A stretch of DNA of 64,000 bases from Acidovorax sp. A1169 (GTDB taxonomy: Bacteria > Pseudomonadota > Gammaproteobacteria > Burkholderiales > Burkholderiaceae_C): contig NZ_JAUZDX010000006.1 in assembly GCF_030704685.1 (NCBI RefSeq), positions 62,001 through 126,000 on the forward strand. The letters run 5' to 3'. Positions 14,731 to 24,793 of this stretch are shown here, piece by piece. Within the stretch, counting starts at the first letter, position 1. The number at the start of each line of letters is the position of its first letter. Below the pieces are notes generated by a model. It had not been told where the DNA came from. It did not search any database and saw only the letters and a list, made by a program, of their open reading frames with translations. The translations under genes and the position numbers were made by a program.

Positions 14731-15648
14731 TCAGTGGGCCTTGTGGCGCACGGGCTTGGTGCCCCTGGTTGTCCCCAGCGCCTGCAACGCCGCCACCGTC
14801 TCCCGCAACCCCCGGTGCAGCCGCTTGTCCTTGCGCACCACCACGGCCAGGGTGCGGGCCAGGGGCGGTGACAGCGGGCGCACTTCCACCGCACTGCCAT
14901 GTGCGCCCTGCACGGCCATGCCGGGCAGCACGGCGCAGCCCAGGCCGGCGGCCACCAGCTCCTTGATGGCTTCCACGCTGCCCAGCGACATGGCGGGCTG
15001 AAGGGCCACGCCGGCGCGGGCGAACCAGGCGTCGGCGATGCGGCGGGTCTGGCCACCGGGCTCGAACAGCAGCACGGGGTGGCGGGCCAGGTCGGCGGCG
15101 GTCACCTTCTTGTGCAGGGCGGTGCCCTTGGGGGCGATGGCGACGAAGGCGTCCTGCAGCACAGGCGTGACGTCGAGCATGCGGCCGCTGGCGGGCAGGG
15201 TGACCAGGCCCAGGTCCAGCGTGTTGTCTTCCACGGCCTGCACGATGTCGGCGGTGTTGCCGGTGCGCACGGTGATCTCCAGGCCCGCAAAGCGCTGGCG
15301 CAGCGCGCCCAGCACCGGCGGCAGCAAGAAGATGCAGGCCGTGGCGCCCGTGCCCAGGCGCACGCGGCCTGCCGTGCCGCTGGCGTGGTGGGCCACGGCG
15401 TGCAGCGCATCGGCCACGGCGGCGTCGATGCGGGCCACGTGCACCAGCAACTCAGCGCCCGCCGCAGTGGGGCGCAGCACGCGGCCCACGCGCTCCACCA
15501 GCGGCGTGCCCAGGCGCTTTTCGAGCTGGCGCACCTGCAGGCTCACGGCCGGTTGGGTCAGGTCCAGCCGCTGGGCGGCGGCCGAGAAGCTGCCCAGTTC
15601 GATGGCGGTGGCAAAGCCGTGCAGCTGGTCGAGGTTGATGCGTTCCAT
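14731..15648 (-). CDS. LysR-family transcriptional regulator
   Basis: A 305-residue regulator. Residues 3-62 form the winged HTH (LDQLHGFATAIELGSFSAAA, LTQPAVSLQVRQLEKRLGTPL), and residues 90-295 the periplasmic-binding-protein-like effector domain (FAGLEITVRTGNTADIVQAV, VAAGLGCAVLPGMAV). The CysL/CbbR-like pattern NTADIVQAVEDNTLDLGLV is common to many members and does not fix an effector. It is divergent from the GNAT gene at 15723 with a 75-bp gap, the classic LysR target arrangement, so it probably regulates that gene. Confidence 0.93.
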   Translation of the reverse strand: MERINLDQLHGFATAIELGSFSAAAQRLDLTQPAVSLQVRQLEKRLGTPLVERVGRVLRPTAAGAELLVHVARIDAAVADALHAVAHHASGTAGRVRLGTGATACIFLLPPVLGALRQRFAGLEITVRTGNTADIVQAVEDNTLDLGLVTLPASGRMLDVTPVLQDAFVAIAPKGTALHKKVTAADLARHPVLLFEPGGQTRRIADAWFARAGVALQPAMSLGSVEAIKELVAAGLGCAVLPGMAVQGAHGSAVEVRPLSPPLARTLAVVVRKDKRLHRGLRETVAALQALGTTRGTKPVRHKAH

Positions 15649-15722
15649 ACCAAAGAATTTCTCATACTTTGCATAAGTTGTGAAAGCTTCTTTTATGGGC
15701 TGTGGCGCGCCACACTGGCGCC

Positions 15723-16316
15723 ATGCATTCCTCTTCAGCGCTCACCGCGCCACTTTCTTCCTCTACCGCTGCGCCGCATGTGCGCGATGCCGCTGATGCC
15801 GATTTGTCCGTCATCCAGGCGATCTATGCCCACCATGTGCTCCATGGCCTGGCCTCGTTCGAGGAAGTGCCACCCGGCGTGGACGAGCTGCGCACCCGCC
15901 TTGCCGCTGTGCGCGCCGCGGGCCTGCCCTATCTGGTGGCCGAGGTCGATGGCGCGGTGGCCGGCTATGCCTATGCCACGCTGTACCGCCCGCGCTCGGC
16001 CTACCGCCACACGGTGGAAGACTCGGTCTATGTGGCGCAGGGCATGGCAGGGCAAGGAATTGGTGCGGCGCTGCTGGCCGCACTCATCGCGCGCTGCGAG
16101 GCGGGGCCCTGGCGCCAGATGCTGGCAACCATAGGGCAGGGCGATTGCAATGCGGGCTCCATCGCACTGCATGCGCGCATGGGTTTTGCGCGCATCGGGG
16201 CCCTGCGGTCGGTGGGTTTCAAGCACGGGCAGTGGCTCGATACGGTGCTGATGCAGCGGCCCCTGGGTGTGGGTGACGGCGCATTGCCCGCGAGCGTGGC
16301 TGCGGCTGGTGCGTGA
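15723..16316 (+). CDS. GNAT N-acetyltransferase, phosphinothricin-acetyltransferase-like
   Basis: A 197-residue acetyltransferase of the Pat/Bar/MnaT group. VRDAADADLSVIQAIYAHHV starts the fold, GYAYATLYRPRSAYRHTVED leads to the acetyl-CoA motif SVYVAQGMAGQGIGAALLAAL, and IALHARMGFARIGALRSVGF closes it. The N-terminal 20 residues are a Ser/Thr-rich extension. ATG 15723 is chosen; GTG 15702 is an in-frame alternative. It is paired with the divergent LysR gene. It is a paralogue of the acetyltransferase at 3603, suggesting two related detoxification activities under different regulators. Confidence 0.88.
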   Translation: MHSSSALTAPLSSSTAAPHVRDAADADLSVIQAIYAHHVLHGLASFEEVPPGVDELRTRLAAVRAAGLPYLVAEVDGAVAGYAYATLYRPRSAYRHTVEDSVYVAQGMAGQGIGAALLAALIARCEAGPWRQMLATIGQGDCNAGSIALHARMGFARIGALRSVGFKHGQWLDTVLMQRPLGVGDGALPASVAAAGA

Positions 16317-16343
16317 CGGTGGCGCCTGGGCAGGCTCCGTAAA

Positions 16344-16378
16344 CGACAACGCCCCGGCGCAGGCCAGGGCGTTGTCGG
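16344..16378. terminator. Bidirectional hairpin between convergent genes
   Basis: A perfect 11-bp stem CGACAACGCCC / GGGCGTTGTCG with a 12-nt loop. It lies between the end of the plus-strand GNAT gene and the end of the minus-strand dehydrogenase. The T runs are weak, so it may need help to terminate. Confidence 0.6.
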
Positions 16379-16392
16379 TTGCTTCAGGGCTC

Positions 16393-17151
<759 letters not shown>

Positions 17152-17173
17152 GTGCTGTCTCCTGAAAAATAAG

Positions 17174-17193
17174 TGACGTTAACGTAAACGTCA
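17174..17193. promoter_or_regulatory. Palindromic operator, LiuR-like
   Basis: TGACGTTAACGTAAACGTCA has perfect 7-bp outer arms (TGACGTT / AACGTCA). It sits just upstream of the SDR dehydrogenase start. From memory it resembles the motif reported for LiuR, the MerR-type regulator of branched-chain amino-acid breakdown in proteobacteria. The identification is by resemblance only. Confidence 0.6.
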
Positions 17194-17219
17194 ATTATGG
17201 CCCAGCTCCCTGCAGGCGC

Positions 17220-17245
17220 AAAAAAGCCCGGGCGCTGCCGGGCTT
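17220..17245 (-). terminator. Terminator of the iron-binding protein gene
   Basis: On the minus strand, the stem GCCCGG / CCGGGC is followed by TTTTTT. It begins 42 bp after the stop of the ABC substrate-binding protein gene. Confidence 0.75.
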
Positions 17246-17286
17246 GATGGGGTGCCGCCGGCCGGGGCCGGGGCAGGGTGGCGGGC

Positions 17287-18348
17287 TTACTGGAAGCCCA
17301 CGCGGTCCAGCATCTGCTGCACCTTGGTCACGTTGGCGCCCACGGCGCTGATCGGGATGGTCTCGCTCTTGAACGGCGCGTTGCCCGTCATGGCCTTGAG
17401 GGCCGGGTTGTCGATGTTCAGGCCCTTGGCGGCAGGCCACTCGTTGTTGCCGTTGGCAAAGTAGTTCTGCGCTTCGGCGCTGGCCAGGTACTCGAGGAAC
17501 TTGATGGCGTTGTCGCGGTTCTTGGCGTTCTTGGCCACGGCGCCGCCAGCGATGTTCAGGTGCGTGCCCCAGGATTGCTGGTTGGGGAACACCACGCCCA
17601 CCTTGTTGACCACGGCCACGTCTTCGGGCTTGCCCGAGCGCATCATGCGCGCCAGGTAGTAGCTGTTGGTGACGGCGATATCGCATTCACCCGATGCCAC
17701 GGCCTTGATCTGGTCGGTGTCGCCACCCTTGGGCGCACGGGCCAGGTTGCCCACCATGCCCTTGAGCCAGGCCTCGGCCTTCTGCTCGCCCATGTGCTCG
17801 GTCACGGCGCCGAACAGGCTCAGGTTGTAGGGGTGCGAGCCCGAGCGGATGCACAGCTTGCCCTTGTTCTTGGGGTCGCCCAGTTCCTCGTAGGTGTCCA
17901 CGTCTTCCTTTTGCACCTTGACCTTGTTGTAGACGATCACGCGGGCGCGGGTGGACAGGCCGAACCAGGCAATGCCGCCATCGGCCGCAGGCATGCTGCG
18001 CAGATTGGCGGGGATGGCGTCGGTCAGCACTTTTGACTGGATGGGCTGGAACAGGCCATCGACCTCGCCCTTGTACAGGCGGGCTGCATCGACCAGCAGG
18101 ATCACGTCGGCGGGGGAGGCGGTGCCCTCGGCCTTCAGGCGCGCGAGGATGCCGGCGTCGTCCGCGTCCACGCGGTTGATCTTGATGCCCGTGGCCTTGG
18201 TGAAGCCGGTGTACAGCGCTTCGTCCGTGGAGTAGTGGCGCGCCGAGTACAGGTTCACCACCTGCTCCTGGGCAGATACGGCGCCAGCGGCTGCGGCCAG
18301 TGCGCAGGCGGTCAGCAGGGCTTTCACGGTCTTCGACATGGAATGCAT
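17287..18348 (-). CDS. Ferric iron ABC transporter substrate-binding protein
   Basis: A 353-residue periplasmic binding protein of the FbpA/FutA/AfuA type that captures Fe3+. A signal peptide (VKALLTACALAAAAGAVSA) is followed by QVVNLYSARHYSTDEALYTG, the family's N-terminal strand with the conserved Tyr, and later YLARMMRSGKPEDVA and FPNQQSWGTHLNIAGGAV. Tyr residues in the NSYYLA motif are the usual iron ligands. The start is ATG 18348 or 18339. No permease or ATPase gene lies beside it, so the rest of the transporter must be elsewhere. A Fur-like box upstream supports iron control. Confidence 0.9.
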   Translation of the reverse strand: MHSMSKTVKALLTACALAAAAGAVSAQEQVVNLYSARHYSTDEALYTGFTKATGIKINRVDADDAGILARLKAEGTASPADVILLVDAARLYKGEVDGLFQPIQSKVLTDAIPANLRSMPAADGGIAWFGLSTRARVIVYNKVKVQKEDVDTYEELGDPKNKGKLCIRSGSHPYNLSLFGAVTEHMGEQKAEAWLKGMVGNLARAPKGGDTDQIKAVASGECDIAVTNSYYLARMMRSGKPEDVAVVNKVGVVFPNQQSWGTHLNIAGGAVAKNAKNRDNAIKFLEYLASAEAQNYFANGNNEWPAAKGLNIDNPALKAMTGNAPFKSETIPISAVGANVTKVQQMLDRVGFQ

Positions 18349-18382
18349 CTTTCGAGGTGTAACGACAGTGCAATGATAAAAC

Positions 18383-18402
18383 AAACGCGAATTATTCTTA
18401 AT
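18383..18402. promoter_or_regulatory. Candidate Fur box
   Basis: AAACGCGAATTATTCTTAAT lies 35 bp upstream of the iron-binding protein gene and resembles betaproteobacterial Fur boxes of the form AATGCGAATNATTCTCATT. It sits in a short AT-rich promoter zone. Confidence 0.6.
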
Positions 18403-18516
18403 AAAAACCAAGGGGCGAGGGATGGATTTGATGCCGTGCTCCACAGGCTTGGATCCATCCATGGCAAGCGAAATCGCAGGCCGCCTGCATGCTATCAAAT
18501 GAGGAGCAAGTCGGGC

Positions 18517-18544
18517 AAAAAAAAGCCCGGGGTTACCGGGCTTT
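18517..18544 (-). terminator. Terminator downstream of the phasin gene
   Basis: On the minus strand AAAGCCCGG-TAACC-CCGGGCTTTTTTTT forms a strong hairpin with a long T run. It lies 144 bp past the phasin stop; the DNA between holds no gene. Confidence 0.8.
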
Positions 18545-18687
18545 GAATTGGATCCAGGAAACGGGGGTTTCGAGAGGATCCAAGGAGACAACTGAGGGCC
18601 CCGAACTGTGTTCCGGGCCATGGGTTGAATTATCAGGGTAATCCCTGCGTTGCGCCTAGAGTCTGCACTCCAGACGCAGTGGATGGC

Positions 18688-19236
18688 TTAGCGCTTGCGG
18701 GGGGCAGCGGTCTTCGCGGCGTTGGCAGCGGTGCTGGCCACGGCGTTGAAGTTGGCTTCTGCCACGTCCGACGCTTGCTTGACGGCCTTTTGCACCGATT
18801 CAAACGCGTTGTTGGCAGCAGAGACGGCGCTCTTCATCACGGCCACGGCGGTTTCGGAACCGGCGGGGGCGTTCTTGGCAGCGCTGTCGACCAGGTTGGT
18901 GAAGCTCTTTTGAGCGTCAGCAGCTTGCGATTCGATAGCCTTGCCGAATTCGGCTGCGGTGCCCGACGAGATGTCGTACAGGTGACGGCTGTAGGCAGCG
19001 GTCTTTTCAGCCAGGGGCTGGAACAGGCCGGCTTGCAGGGCCAGCAGTTCTTGTGCGTCCTTCACGCCCAGGAAAGCCTGGGTGTGGGTGGAGGCTTCCG
19101 ACAGGGCAGCGCGCGAAGCGGTCACGTTCAGTTCGACCAGCTTTTCGACGCCTTCGAAAGCCTTGGTGGTCAGACCAAACAGGGTTTCGATGTTGGCCTT
19201 GTGGGATGCCAGAATTTGTTCAGCGGTCAGCGACAT
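18688..19236 (-). CDS. phaP: Phasin (PHB granule-associated protein)
   Basis: A 182-residue phasin. Phasins coat polyhydroxybutyrate granules and control their size. The pattern [40 protein letters not shown] and [20 protein letters not shown] is the Phasin_2 signature, followed by a long alanine-rich amphipathic helix and a basic tail TAAPRKR. TTAGGAGATATGAC gives a perfect ribosome site and fixes the start at 19236. Local codon use is strongly biased to favoured codons, as expected for a highly expressed gene. A strong terminator follows. Confidence 0.93.
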   Translation of the reverse strand: MSLTAEQILASHKANIETLFGLTTKAFEGVEKLVELNVTASRAALSEASTHTQAFLGVKDAQELLALQAGLFQPLAEKTAAYSRHLYDISSGTAAEFGKAIESQAADAQKSFTNLVDSAAKNAPAGSETAVAVMKSAVSAANNAFESVQKAVKQASDVAEANFNAVASTAANAAKTAAPRKR

Positions 19237-19436
19237 GTCATATCTCCTAAAAATAAGGCCCGGGGGGCCGAGGTGGTTTACAGACAATCTGCGCTGTCGT
19301 TGACCTGGTGAGTCATGTTGCAGTGCAGCATGGGTTGAATTTTAGGGACTTGGTGGATGATTGCAAGTGCTTTTTGTTGCGCTGCAGCAATTTAGAGGTG
19401 ACACCCCAACACCGCCGCCGTTGCCACAATGGCGTC

Positions 19437-20405
19437 ATGCATGCCTATTACGCAGACCAGTTCGTGCTGCCGCTGCCCGAGGGCCACCGTTTTCCCATGG
19501 CCAAGTACCGCCTGCTGCGCGATGCGGTGGCCACCCACCTGCCCGGCGTGGCCCTGCAGGTGGCGCCGCCCGCGTCCGACAGCGAGCTGGCCCTGGCCCA
19601 CGCGCCGGGCTATATCGACGCCATTGCCACCGGCACCTTGCCGGCGCCCGCGCAGCGCGAGATCGGCTTTCCCTGGAGCCCGGCCATGGCCGAGCGCGCG
19701 CGCCGCTCGGTAGGCGCGACCATCGCCGCCTGCCGGGGGGCCATGGCGGGTGGCGTGGGCGGGGGCATCGCGGGCAACCTGGCCGGCGGCACGCACCACG
19801 CCTATGCCGACAAGGGCAGCGGCTTTTGCGTCTTCAACGACATGGCCGTGGCCGCGCGGCTGATGCAGGACGAGCATGCGCGCGCCGCCTCGGCCATGGG
19901 CGCCAACCCGCTGCCGCTGCGCGTGGCCGTGATCGACCTCGATGTGCACCAGGGCAATGGCACGGCGCGCATCTTCCAGGGCGACGACTCGGTGTTCACC
20001 CTCTCGCTGCACGGCGCGCGCAACTTCCCGTTCCGCAAGGAAGCCGGCGACCTCGACGTGGAGCTGCCCGACGGCTGTGGCGACGACGACTACCTGCAGG
20101 CCCTGGAGCAGGCACTCGACACGCTGGACCAGCGCTTCGCTCCCGGCCTGGTGCTCTACCTGGCCGGGGCCGACCCGCATGTGGGCGACCGCCTGGGGCG
20201 CCTTCACATCAGCCATGACGGGCTGGAAGCGCGTGACCGGCGCGTGTTCGACTGGGCCTGGCAGCGCCGCGTGCCCGTGGCCTTTGCCATGGGCGGCGGT
20301 TACGGCACGGACATTGCCGACACCATCAAGGCCCAGCTCACCACCTGGCGCGTGGCGCAGCAGTACCAGCAGCGCTGGCAGAATTTCTTGCAACCCTCTG
20401 TTTGA
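19437..20405 (+). CDS. Histone-deacetylase-like amidohydrolase (HDAC superfamily)
   Basis: A 322-residue zinc hydrolase of the class II HDAC / acetylpolyamine deacetylase superfamily. [20 protein letters not shown] starts the fold, GGTHHAY is the charge-relay His pair, GFCVFND and [15 protein letters not shown] give the Asp and His zinc ligands, [12 protein letters not shown] follows, and [15 protein letters not shown] gives the third zinc Asp. GGGYG at the end completes the site. Bacterial members deacetylate small amides or polyamines; the natural substrate is unknown. It nearly abuts the thioesterase gene (2-bp gap), so both are probably cotranscribed. Confidence 0.9.
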   Translation: MHAYYADQFVLPLPEGHRFPMAKYRLLRDAVATHLPGVALQVAPPASDSELALAHAPGYIDAIATGTLPAPAQREIGFPWSPAMAERARRSVGATIAACRGAMAGGVGGGIAGNLAGGTHHAYADKGSGFCVFNDMAVAARLMQDEHARAASAMGANPLPLRVAVIDLDVHQGNGTARIFQGDDSVFTLSLHGARNFPFRKEAGDLDVELPDGCGDDDYLQALEQALDTLDQRFAPGLVLYLAGADPHVGDRLGRLHISHDGLEARDRRVFDWAWQRRVPVAFAMGGGYGTDIADTIKAQLTTWRVAQQYQQRWQNFLQPSV

Positions 20406-20407
20406 CC

Positions 20408-20875
20408 ATGACCGATACCGCTTCTTCCGCAGCCACCGCGCGGCCAGCCCCGCAGCCGCGCAGCGCCTACCGCGCCTTCCGCTCCATCAGCACCCGCTGG
20501 GCCGACAACGATGTCTACGGCCACGTGAACAACGTCGTGTACTACAGCTGGTTCGACACGGCCGTGAACGCGCACCTGATCGAGCAGGGCGTGCTCGACA
20601 TCCACGCCGGCACCACCATCGGCCTGGTGATTGAGACGCAGTGCAACTACTTCGCGCCGCTGGCCTTTCCGCAGACGGTGGAAGCGGGCATCCGCGTGGC
20701 GCGGCTGGGGGGATCGAGCGTGCGCTACGAGGTGGGGCTGTTCGCCGAGGGCGAGCCGCTGAGCGCTGCGGCCGGGCATTTCATCCATGTGTACGTGGAC
20801 CGCGAAACGCGCCGCCCAGTGCCCGTGCCCGAGCCTCTGCGCAAAGTGTTGCAGGCGCTGTTGGCCACGGCCTGA
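20408..20875 (+). CDS. Acyl-CoA thioesterase, 4HBT/FadM-YbgC family
   Basis: A 155-residue hotdog-fold thioesterase. [20 protein letters not shown] carries the catalytic Asp and the VYGHVNN loop; [13 protein letters not shown] and [20 protein letters not shown] are the next conserved strands. The length and motif match FadM/YbgC enzymes, which hydrolyse acyl-CoA thioesters. The ATG is 2 bp after the HDAC-like gene, indicating translational coupling. The first 20 residues are a low-complexity extension. Confidence 0.9.
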   Translation: MTDTASSAATARPAPQPRSAYRAFRSISTRWADNDVYGHVNNVVYYSWFDTAVNAHLIEQGVLDIHAGTTIGLVIETQCNYFAPLAFPQTVEAGIRVARLGGSSVRYEVGLFAEGEPLSAAAGHFIHVYVDRETRRPVPVPEPLRKVLQALLATA

Positions 20876-21030
20876 ACCAGCTTCCCCGGCAGGACGCCCG
20901 TCCATAGGCGCAAACCCCGGGGGGCAGGCGCTGCGGCGATCGGTGCGATGGCCTACACTTTGCGGCTTTGCTGCCCATTGAGCCGGCGGCGCGGACACCC
21001 TGGGTCCCTCTGCTGCGGCCCGTTCTCACA

Positions 21031-22251
21031 ATGATCATCACCAGCCTGCTCGACACCGACCTGTACAAGTTCACGATGATGCAGGTGGTGCTGCACCAAT
21101 TCCCCGGGGCGCAGGTCGAGTACCGTTTCAAGTGCCGCAACCCCGGTGTGCAGCTGGCGCCGTTCGCCAATGAGATCCGCGACGAGATCCGCTCGCTGTG
21201 CAGCCTGCATTTCCAGGACGCCGAGCTGGCCTACCTGCGCTCCATGCGCTTCATCAAGAGCGACTTCGTGGACTTTCTTGGGCTGTTCCGCCTGAACGAG
21301 AAGTACATCACCATCACGCCGCAGCACAACGGCGAGATCGAGATCACCATCCGCGGGCCCTGGCTGCACACCATCCTGTTCGAGATCCCGGTGCTGGCCA
21401 TCGTCAACGAGGTCTACTTTCGCAATACGCAGAAGGTGCCGAATTTTCCCGAAGGCCGCCGCCGGCTGGACACCAAGATCGCCCAGCTGCAGGCCGATGG
21501 CCTGTCGGAGCTCAAGATCGCCGACTACGGCACGCGCCGGCGTTTCAGCCGCGCCTGGCACGAGGAAGTGCTGCGCGTGCTGTGCGCGCGCTTGGGCACG
21601 GGCGACCGCCGGCCTGGTGCGCCAGTTGGCCCCGGACAGTTCGCCGGCACCAGCAATGTGCTGTACGCCATGAAATTGGGCGTGACGCCGCTGGGCACCA
21701 TGGCGCACGAATATCTGCAGGCCTGCCAGGCGCTGGGGCCGCGCCTGCGCGACAGCCAGGTCTTCGGCTTCGAGATGTGGGCCAAGGAGTACCGGGGCGA
21801 CCTGGGGATCGCCCTGTCCGACGTGTACGGCATGAGCGCCTTCCTGCGCGACTTCGACCTGTATTTCTGCAAGCTGTTCGATGGCGCACGCCACGACAGC
21901 GGCGATCCATTCGCCTGGGGCGAGCGCCTCCTGGACCACTATCGCAAGAACCGCGTGGACCCGCTGACCAAGACGCTGATCTTCAGCGACGCGCTCACCG
22001 TGCCGCGCACCATCGAGCTGTACCAGCAGTTCCGTGGCCGCTGCCAGTTGGCCTTCGGCATCGGCACCAACCTGACCAACGACCTGGGCAGCCCGCCAGA
22101 GCACGAGCCGCTGCAGGTGGTGATCAAGATGACGCAGTGCAACGGCCAGCCCGTTGCCAAGCTGTCGGACACACCGGGCAAGGGCATGTGCGACGACGAG
22201 AAGTACCTGGCCTACCTGCGCCAGGTATTCGACATTCCCGCCGGCGCCTGA
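21031..22251 (+). CDS. pncB: Nicotinate phosphoribosyltransferase
   Basis: A 406-residue enzyme making nicotinate mononucleotide from nicotinate and PRPP, the key step of NAD salvage. [20 protein letters not shown] and VEYRFKCRN form the start typical of Pnc[21 protein letters not shown] and HEYLQA contain the active-site His; [12 protein letters not shown] binds the PRPP phosphate; [13 protein letters not shown] is near the end. The ATG at 21031 gives the usual length, but no clear ribosome site precedes it. The 155 bp upstream contain no gene and probably the promoter. Confidence 0.95.
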   Translation: MIITSLLDTDLYKFTMMQVVLHQFPGAQVEYRFKCRNPGVQLAPFANEIRDEIRSLCSLHFQDAELAYLRSMRFIKSDFVDFLGLFRLNEKYITITPQHNGEIEITIRGPWLHTILFEIPVLAIVNEVYFRNTQKVPNFPEGRRRLDTKIAQLQADGLSELKIADYGTRRRFSRAWHEEVLRVLCARLGTGDRRPGAPVGPGQFAGTSNVLYAMKLGVTPLGTMAHEYLQACQALGPRLRDSQVFGFEMWAKEYRGDLGIALSDVYGMSAFLRDFDLYFCKLFDGARHDSGDPFAWGERLLDHYRKNRVDPLTKTLIFSDALTVPRTIELYQQFRGRCQLAFGIGTNLTNDLGSPPEHEPLQVVIKMTQCNGQPVAKLSDTPGKGMCDDEKYLAYLRQVFDIPAGA

Positions 22252-22302
22252 TCGCTTCGCGCCAGCGGCGCACCCCGTTTTTTGATTGATGGAGTTACGC
22301 GT

Positions 22303-23712
22303 ATGAAGATTTCACGCTGGCTGGCCCTTGCGGGCCTTGCCGCGCTGCCGGGCATGGCCATGGCGGCTGACATCGATGGTAGCGCCTTGTCCGTGCTGTG
22401 GGGTGTGCCGTTTGCAGGCCTGCTGCTGTCCATCGCTCTCATGCCTTTGCTGGCGCCCAGTTTCTGGCACCACCACTTCGGCAAGGTGGCCGCCGCGTGG
22501 GGCCTGGCCTTTCTGGCACCGTTCGCGGTGACTTTCGGTGCCCCGGCCGCAGGCATCAGCCTGGTGCATGCGCTGGTTGCCGAGTACATCCCGTTCGTGA
22601 TCCTGCTCACGGCGCTGTACACGGTGTCCGGCGGCATCTACATCCGTGGCAACCTGCATGGCAGCCCGGGGCTGAACACGGCCATCCTGGCGATCGGCGC
22701 GGTGCTGGCCAGCTTCATGGGCACCACGGGTGCGTCGATGCTGCTGATCCGCCCGCTGATCCGCGCCAACGACAACCGCAAGCATGTGGCGCATGTGGTG
22801 GTGTTCTTCATCTTCATCGTTTCCAACGCGGGGGGCTCGCTCACTCCGCTGGGGGACCCGCCGCTGTTCCTGGGCTTCCTCAAGGGCGTGGATTTCTTCT
22901 GGACAGTGCGCCAGATTTTTCCTGAAACCCTGTTCCTCGTGGGCGCGCTGCTGGCCATCTTCTATGCGCTTGATTCCTGGTTCTACCACCGGCGCGAAGA
23001 GCTGCTGCCGGCCGACCCGACACCCGACAGCCGGGCCATCGGTTTCGACGGCAAGGTCAACTTTGCCTTGCTGGGTGTGGTGGTGGGCCTGGTGCTGGTC
23101 AGCGGATTCTGGAAGTCGCCCTTGTCCTGGACCATAGCCGGCGCCGAGGTCGGCCTGCCCGGGCTGGTGCGCGATGTCGGCCTGATCGTTGTGGCGCTGG
23201 TATCGTTCAAGCTCACCCCCGCACAGGTGCATGCGGACAACCAGTTCGGCTGGGGCCCGATGCAGGAGGTGGCCAAGCTGTTCGCGGGCATCTTCCTGAC
23301 CATCATCCCCGTGATCGCCATGCTCAAGGCTGGCGTCAACGGCCCGTTCGGCGCCGTCGTCTCGGCTGTCACGCGGCCCGACGGTTCGCCCGACCCGGCC
23401 ATGTACTTCTGGGCCACCGGCGCGCTCAGCTCCTTCCTCGACAACGCGCCCACCTACCTGGTGTTCTTCAACACCGCCGGCGGCGACCCGGCCGTGCTCA
23501 TGACCACGCTGGCCCCCACGCTGGCCGCCATCTCGGCGGGCGCGGTGTTCATGGGCGCCAACACCTACATCGGCAATGCACCCAACATGATGGTCAAGGC
23601 GATTGCCGAAGACCGCGGCGTGCAGATGCCCAGCTTCTTCGGCTACATGCTGTGGTCGGGCGGCATCCTGGTGCCGCTGTTCGTCGTGATGACCCTTATT
23701 TGGTTTCGCTGA
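22303..23712 (+). CDS. NhaD-like sodium:proton antiporter (CitMHS/arsenite-permease superfamily)
   Basis: A 469-residue inner-membrane transporter with a cleavable-looking first segment (WLALAGLAALPGMAMA) and about eleven further hydrophobic spans. The motif SNAGGSLTPLGDPPLFLGFL and the block ALSSFLDNAPTYLVFFNTAG match the NhaD/CitMHS_2 group, where these two re-entrant motifs form the ion site. ANTYIGNAPNMMVKAIAE near the end is also typical. GGAGTTACGCGT precedes the ATG. NhaD-type proteins exchange Na+ for H+, but some relatives carry organic acids; the exact substrate is inferred. Confidence 0.85.
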   Translation: MKISRWLALAGLAALPGMAMAADIDGSALSVLWGVPFAGLLLSIALMPLLAPSFWHHHFGKVAAAWGLAFLAPFAVTFGAPAAGISLVHALVAEYIPFVILLTALYTVSGGIYIRGNLHGSPGLNTAILAIGAVLASFMGTTGASMLLIRPLIRANDNRKHVAHVVVFFIFIVSNAGGSLTPLGDPPLFLGFLKGVDFFWTVRQIFPETLFLVGALLAIFYALDSWFYHRREELLPADPTPDSRAIGFDGKVNFALLGVVVGLVLVSGFWKSPLSWTIAGAEVGLPGLVRDVGLIVVALVSFKLTPAQVHADNQFGWGPMQEVAKLFAGIFLTIIPVIAMLKAGVNGPFGAVVSAVTRPDGSPDPAMYFWATGALSSFLDNAPTYLVFFNTAGGDPAVLMTTLAPTLAAISAGAVFMGANTYIGNAPNMMVKAIAEDRGVQMPSFFGYMLWSGGILVPLFVVMTLIWFR

Positions 23713-23730
23713 TCTGGAGATCGAACTTTC

Positions 23731-24717
23731 ATGAGCAAGCCCCGCATCCTGGTCGCCCGCGCGATCTTCCCCGACATCGTCGAGCGCCTGCGCCAGCACT
23801 TCGAGGTGCAGGACAACCCCGAGGATGCGATCTGGACCCCGGCCGAACTGGCCGAGCGCCTGGCCGACAAGGACGGCGCCTTCACCACTGGCAGCCAGCG
23901 CATCGACGCAGGGCTGCTGGCGGCCACGCCGCGCCTGCGCATCGTGGCCAACATGGCCGTGGGCTACAACAACTTCGACGTGGAGGCCATGGCCGCCGCA
24001 GGCGTGCAGGGCACCAACACGCCCGACGTGCTGACCGAGACCACGGCCGATTTCGGCTTTGCGCTCTTGATGGCCACCGCGCGCCGCATGACCGAGAGCG
24101 AGCACTACCTGCGCGCCGGGCAGTGGACCAAGTGGAGCTACGACATGTTCTCGGGCTCGGATATCCATGGCAGCACGCTCGGCATCATCGGCATGGGGCG
24201 CATCGGCCAGGGCATCGCGCGCCGCGGTGCCCACGGCTTCGGCATGAACGTGATCTACCACAACCGCTCGCGCCTGTCAGCCGAGCTCGAGGCCGAATGC
24301 AAGGCCCGTTACGTGGGCAAGGAGGAGCTGCTGCGCACGGCCGACCATGTGGTGCTGGTGGTGCCCTACACCCCGGCATCGCACCACACCATCGGCGCGG
24401 CCGAGCTGGCGCTGATGAAGCCCACGGCCACGCTGATCAACATTGCGCGCGGCGGCATCGTGGACGACGCGGCCCTTGCCGTGGCGCTGCGCGAGCGGCG
24501 CATCGCGGCGGCGGGGCTCGACGTCTTCGAGGGTGAGCCCAGCGTGCACCCCGACCTGCTCACCGTGCCCAACGTGGTGCTCACCCCGCACATCGCCAGC
24601 GCCACCGTGCCCACGCGCCGCGCCATGGCCAATCTGGCGGCGGACAACCTGATCGCCTTCTTCGAAGCCGGAGCACCGCTGACCCCTGTCAACACCCCTG
24701 TGCCACGCGCACGCTGA
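23731..24717 (+). CDS. D-isomer-specific 2-hydroxyacid dehydrogenase (glyoxylate/hydroxypyruvate reductase type)
   Basis: A 328-residue NAD(P)H-dependent dehydrogenase. The substrate domain begins MSKPRILVARAIFPDIVERL. The Rossmann motif GIIGMGRIGQGIARRG lies near residues 152-167. NIARGGIVDDAAL carries the catalytic Arg environment, DVFEGEPSVHPDL the Glu, and LTPHIASAT the catalytic His. GxGxxG followed by a basic residue (NRSR) suggests NADPH use, as in glyoxylate/hydroxypyruvate reductases. AGATCGAAC lies before the ATG, and only 18 bp separate it from the antiporter gene, so cotranscription is likely. Confidence 0.9.
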   Translation: MSKPRILVARAIFPDIVERLRQHFEVQDNPEDAIWTPAELAERLADKDGAFTTGSQRIDAGLLAATPRLRIVANMAVGYNNFDVEAMAAAGVQGTNTPDVLTETTADFGFALLMATARRMTESEHYLRAGQWTKWSYDMFSGSDIHGSTLGIIGMGRIGQGIARRGAHGFGMNVIYHNRSRLSAELEAECKARYVGKEELLRTADHVVLVVPYTPASHHTIGAAELALMKPTATLINIARGGIVDDAALAVALRERRIAAAGLDVFEGEPSVHPDLLTVPNVVLTPHIASATVPTRRAMANLAADNLIAFFEAGAPLTPVNTPVPRAR

Positions 24718-24793
24718 TCCGTTTTTGCATACACAATAGCCGCCTGCCATCGTGCACCGCATCGGTGCGCAATCTCCTAGCCAGGCTTCTTTT

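Noticed and set aside
22312-24261. A 649-codon minus-strand frame opposite the NhaD-like and dehydrogenase genes
   Set aside because: It has low-complexity His/Arg/Gly composition and no start signals, and the plus-strand genes are certain.
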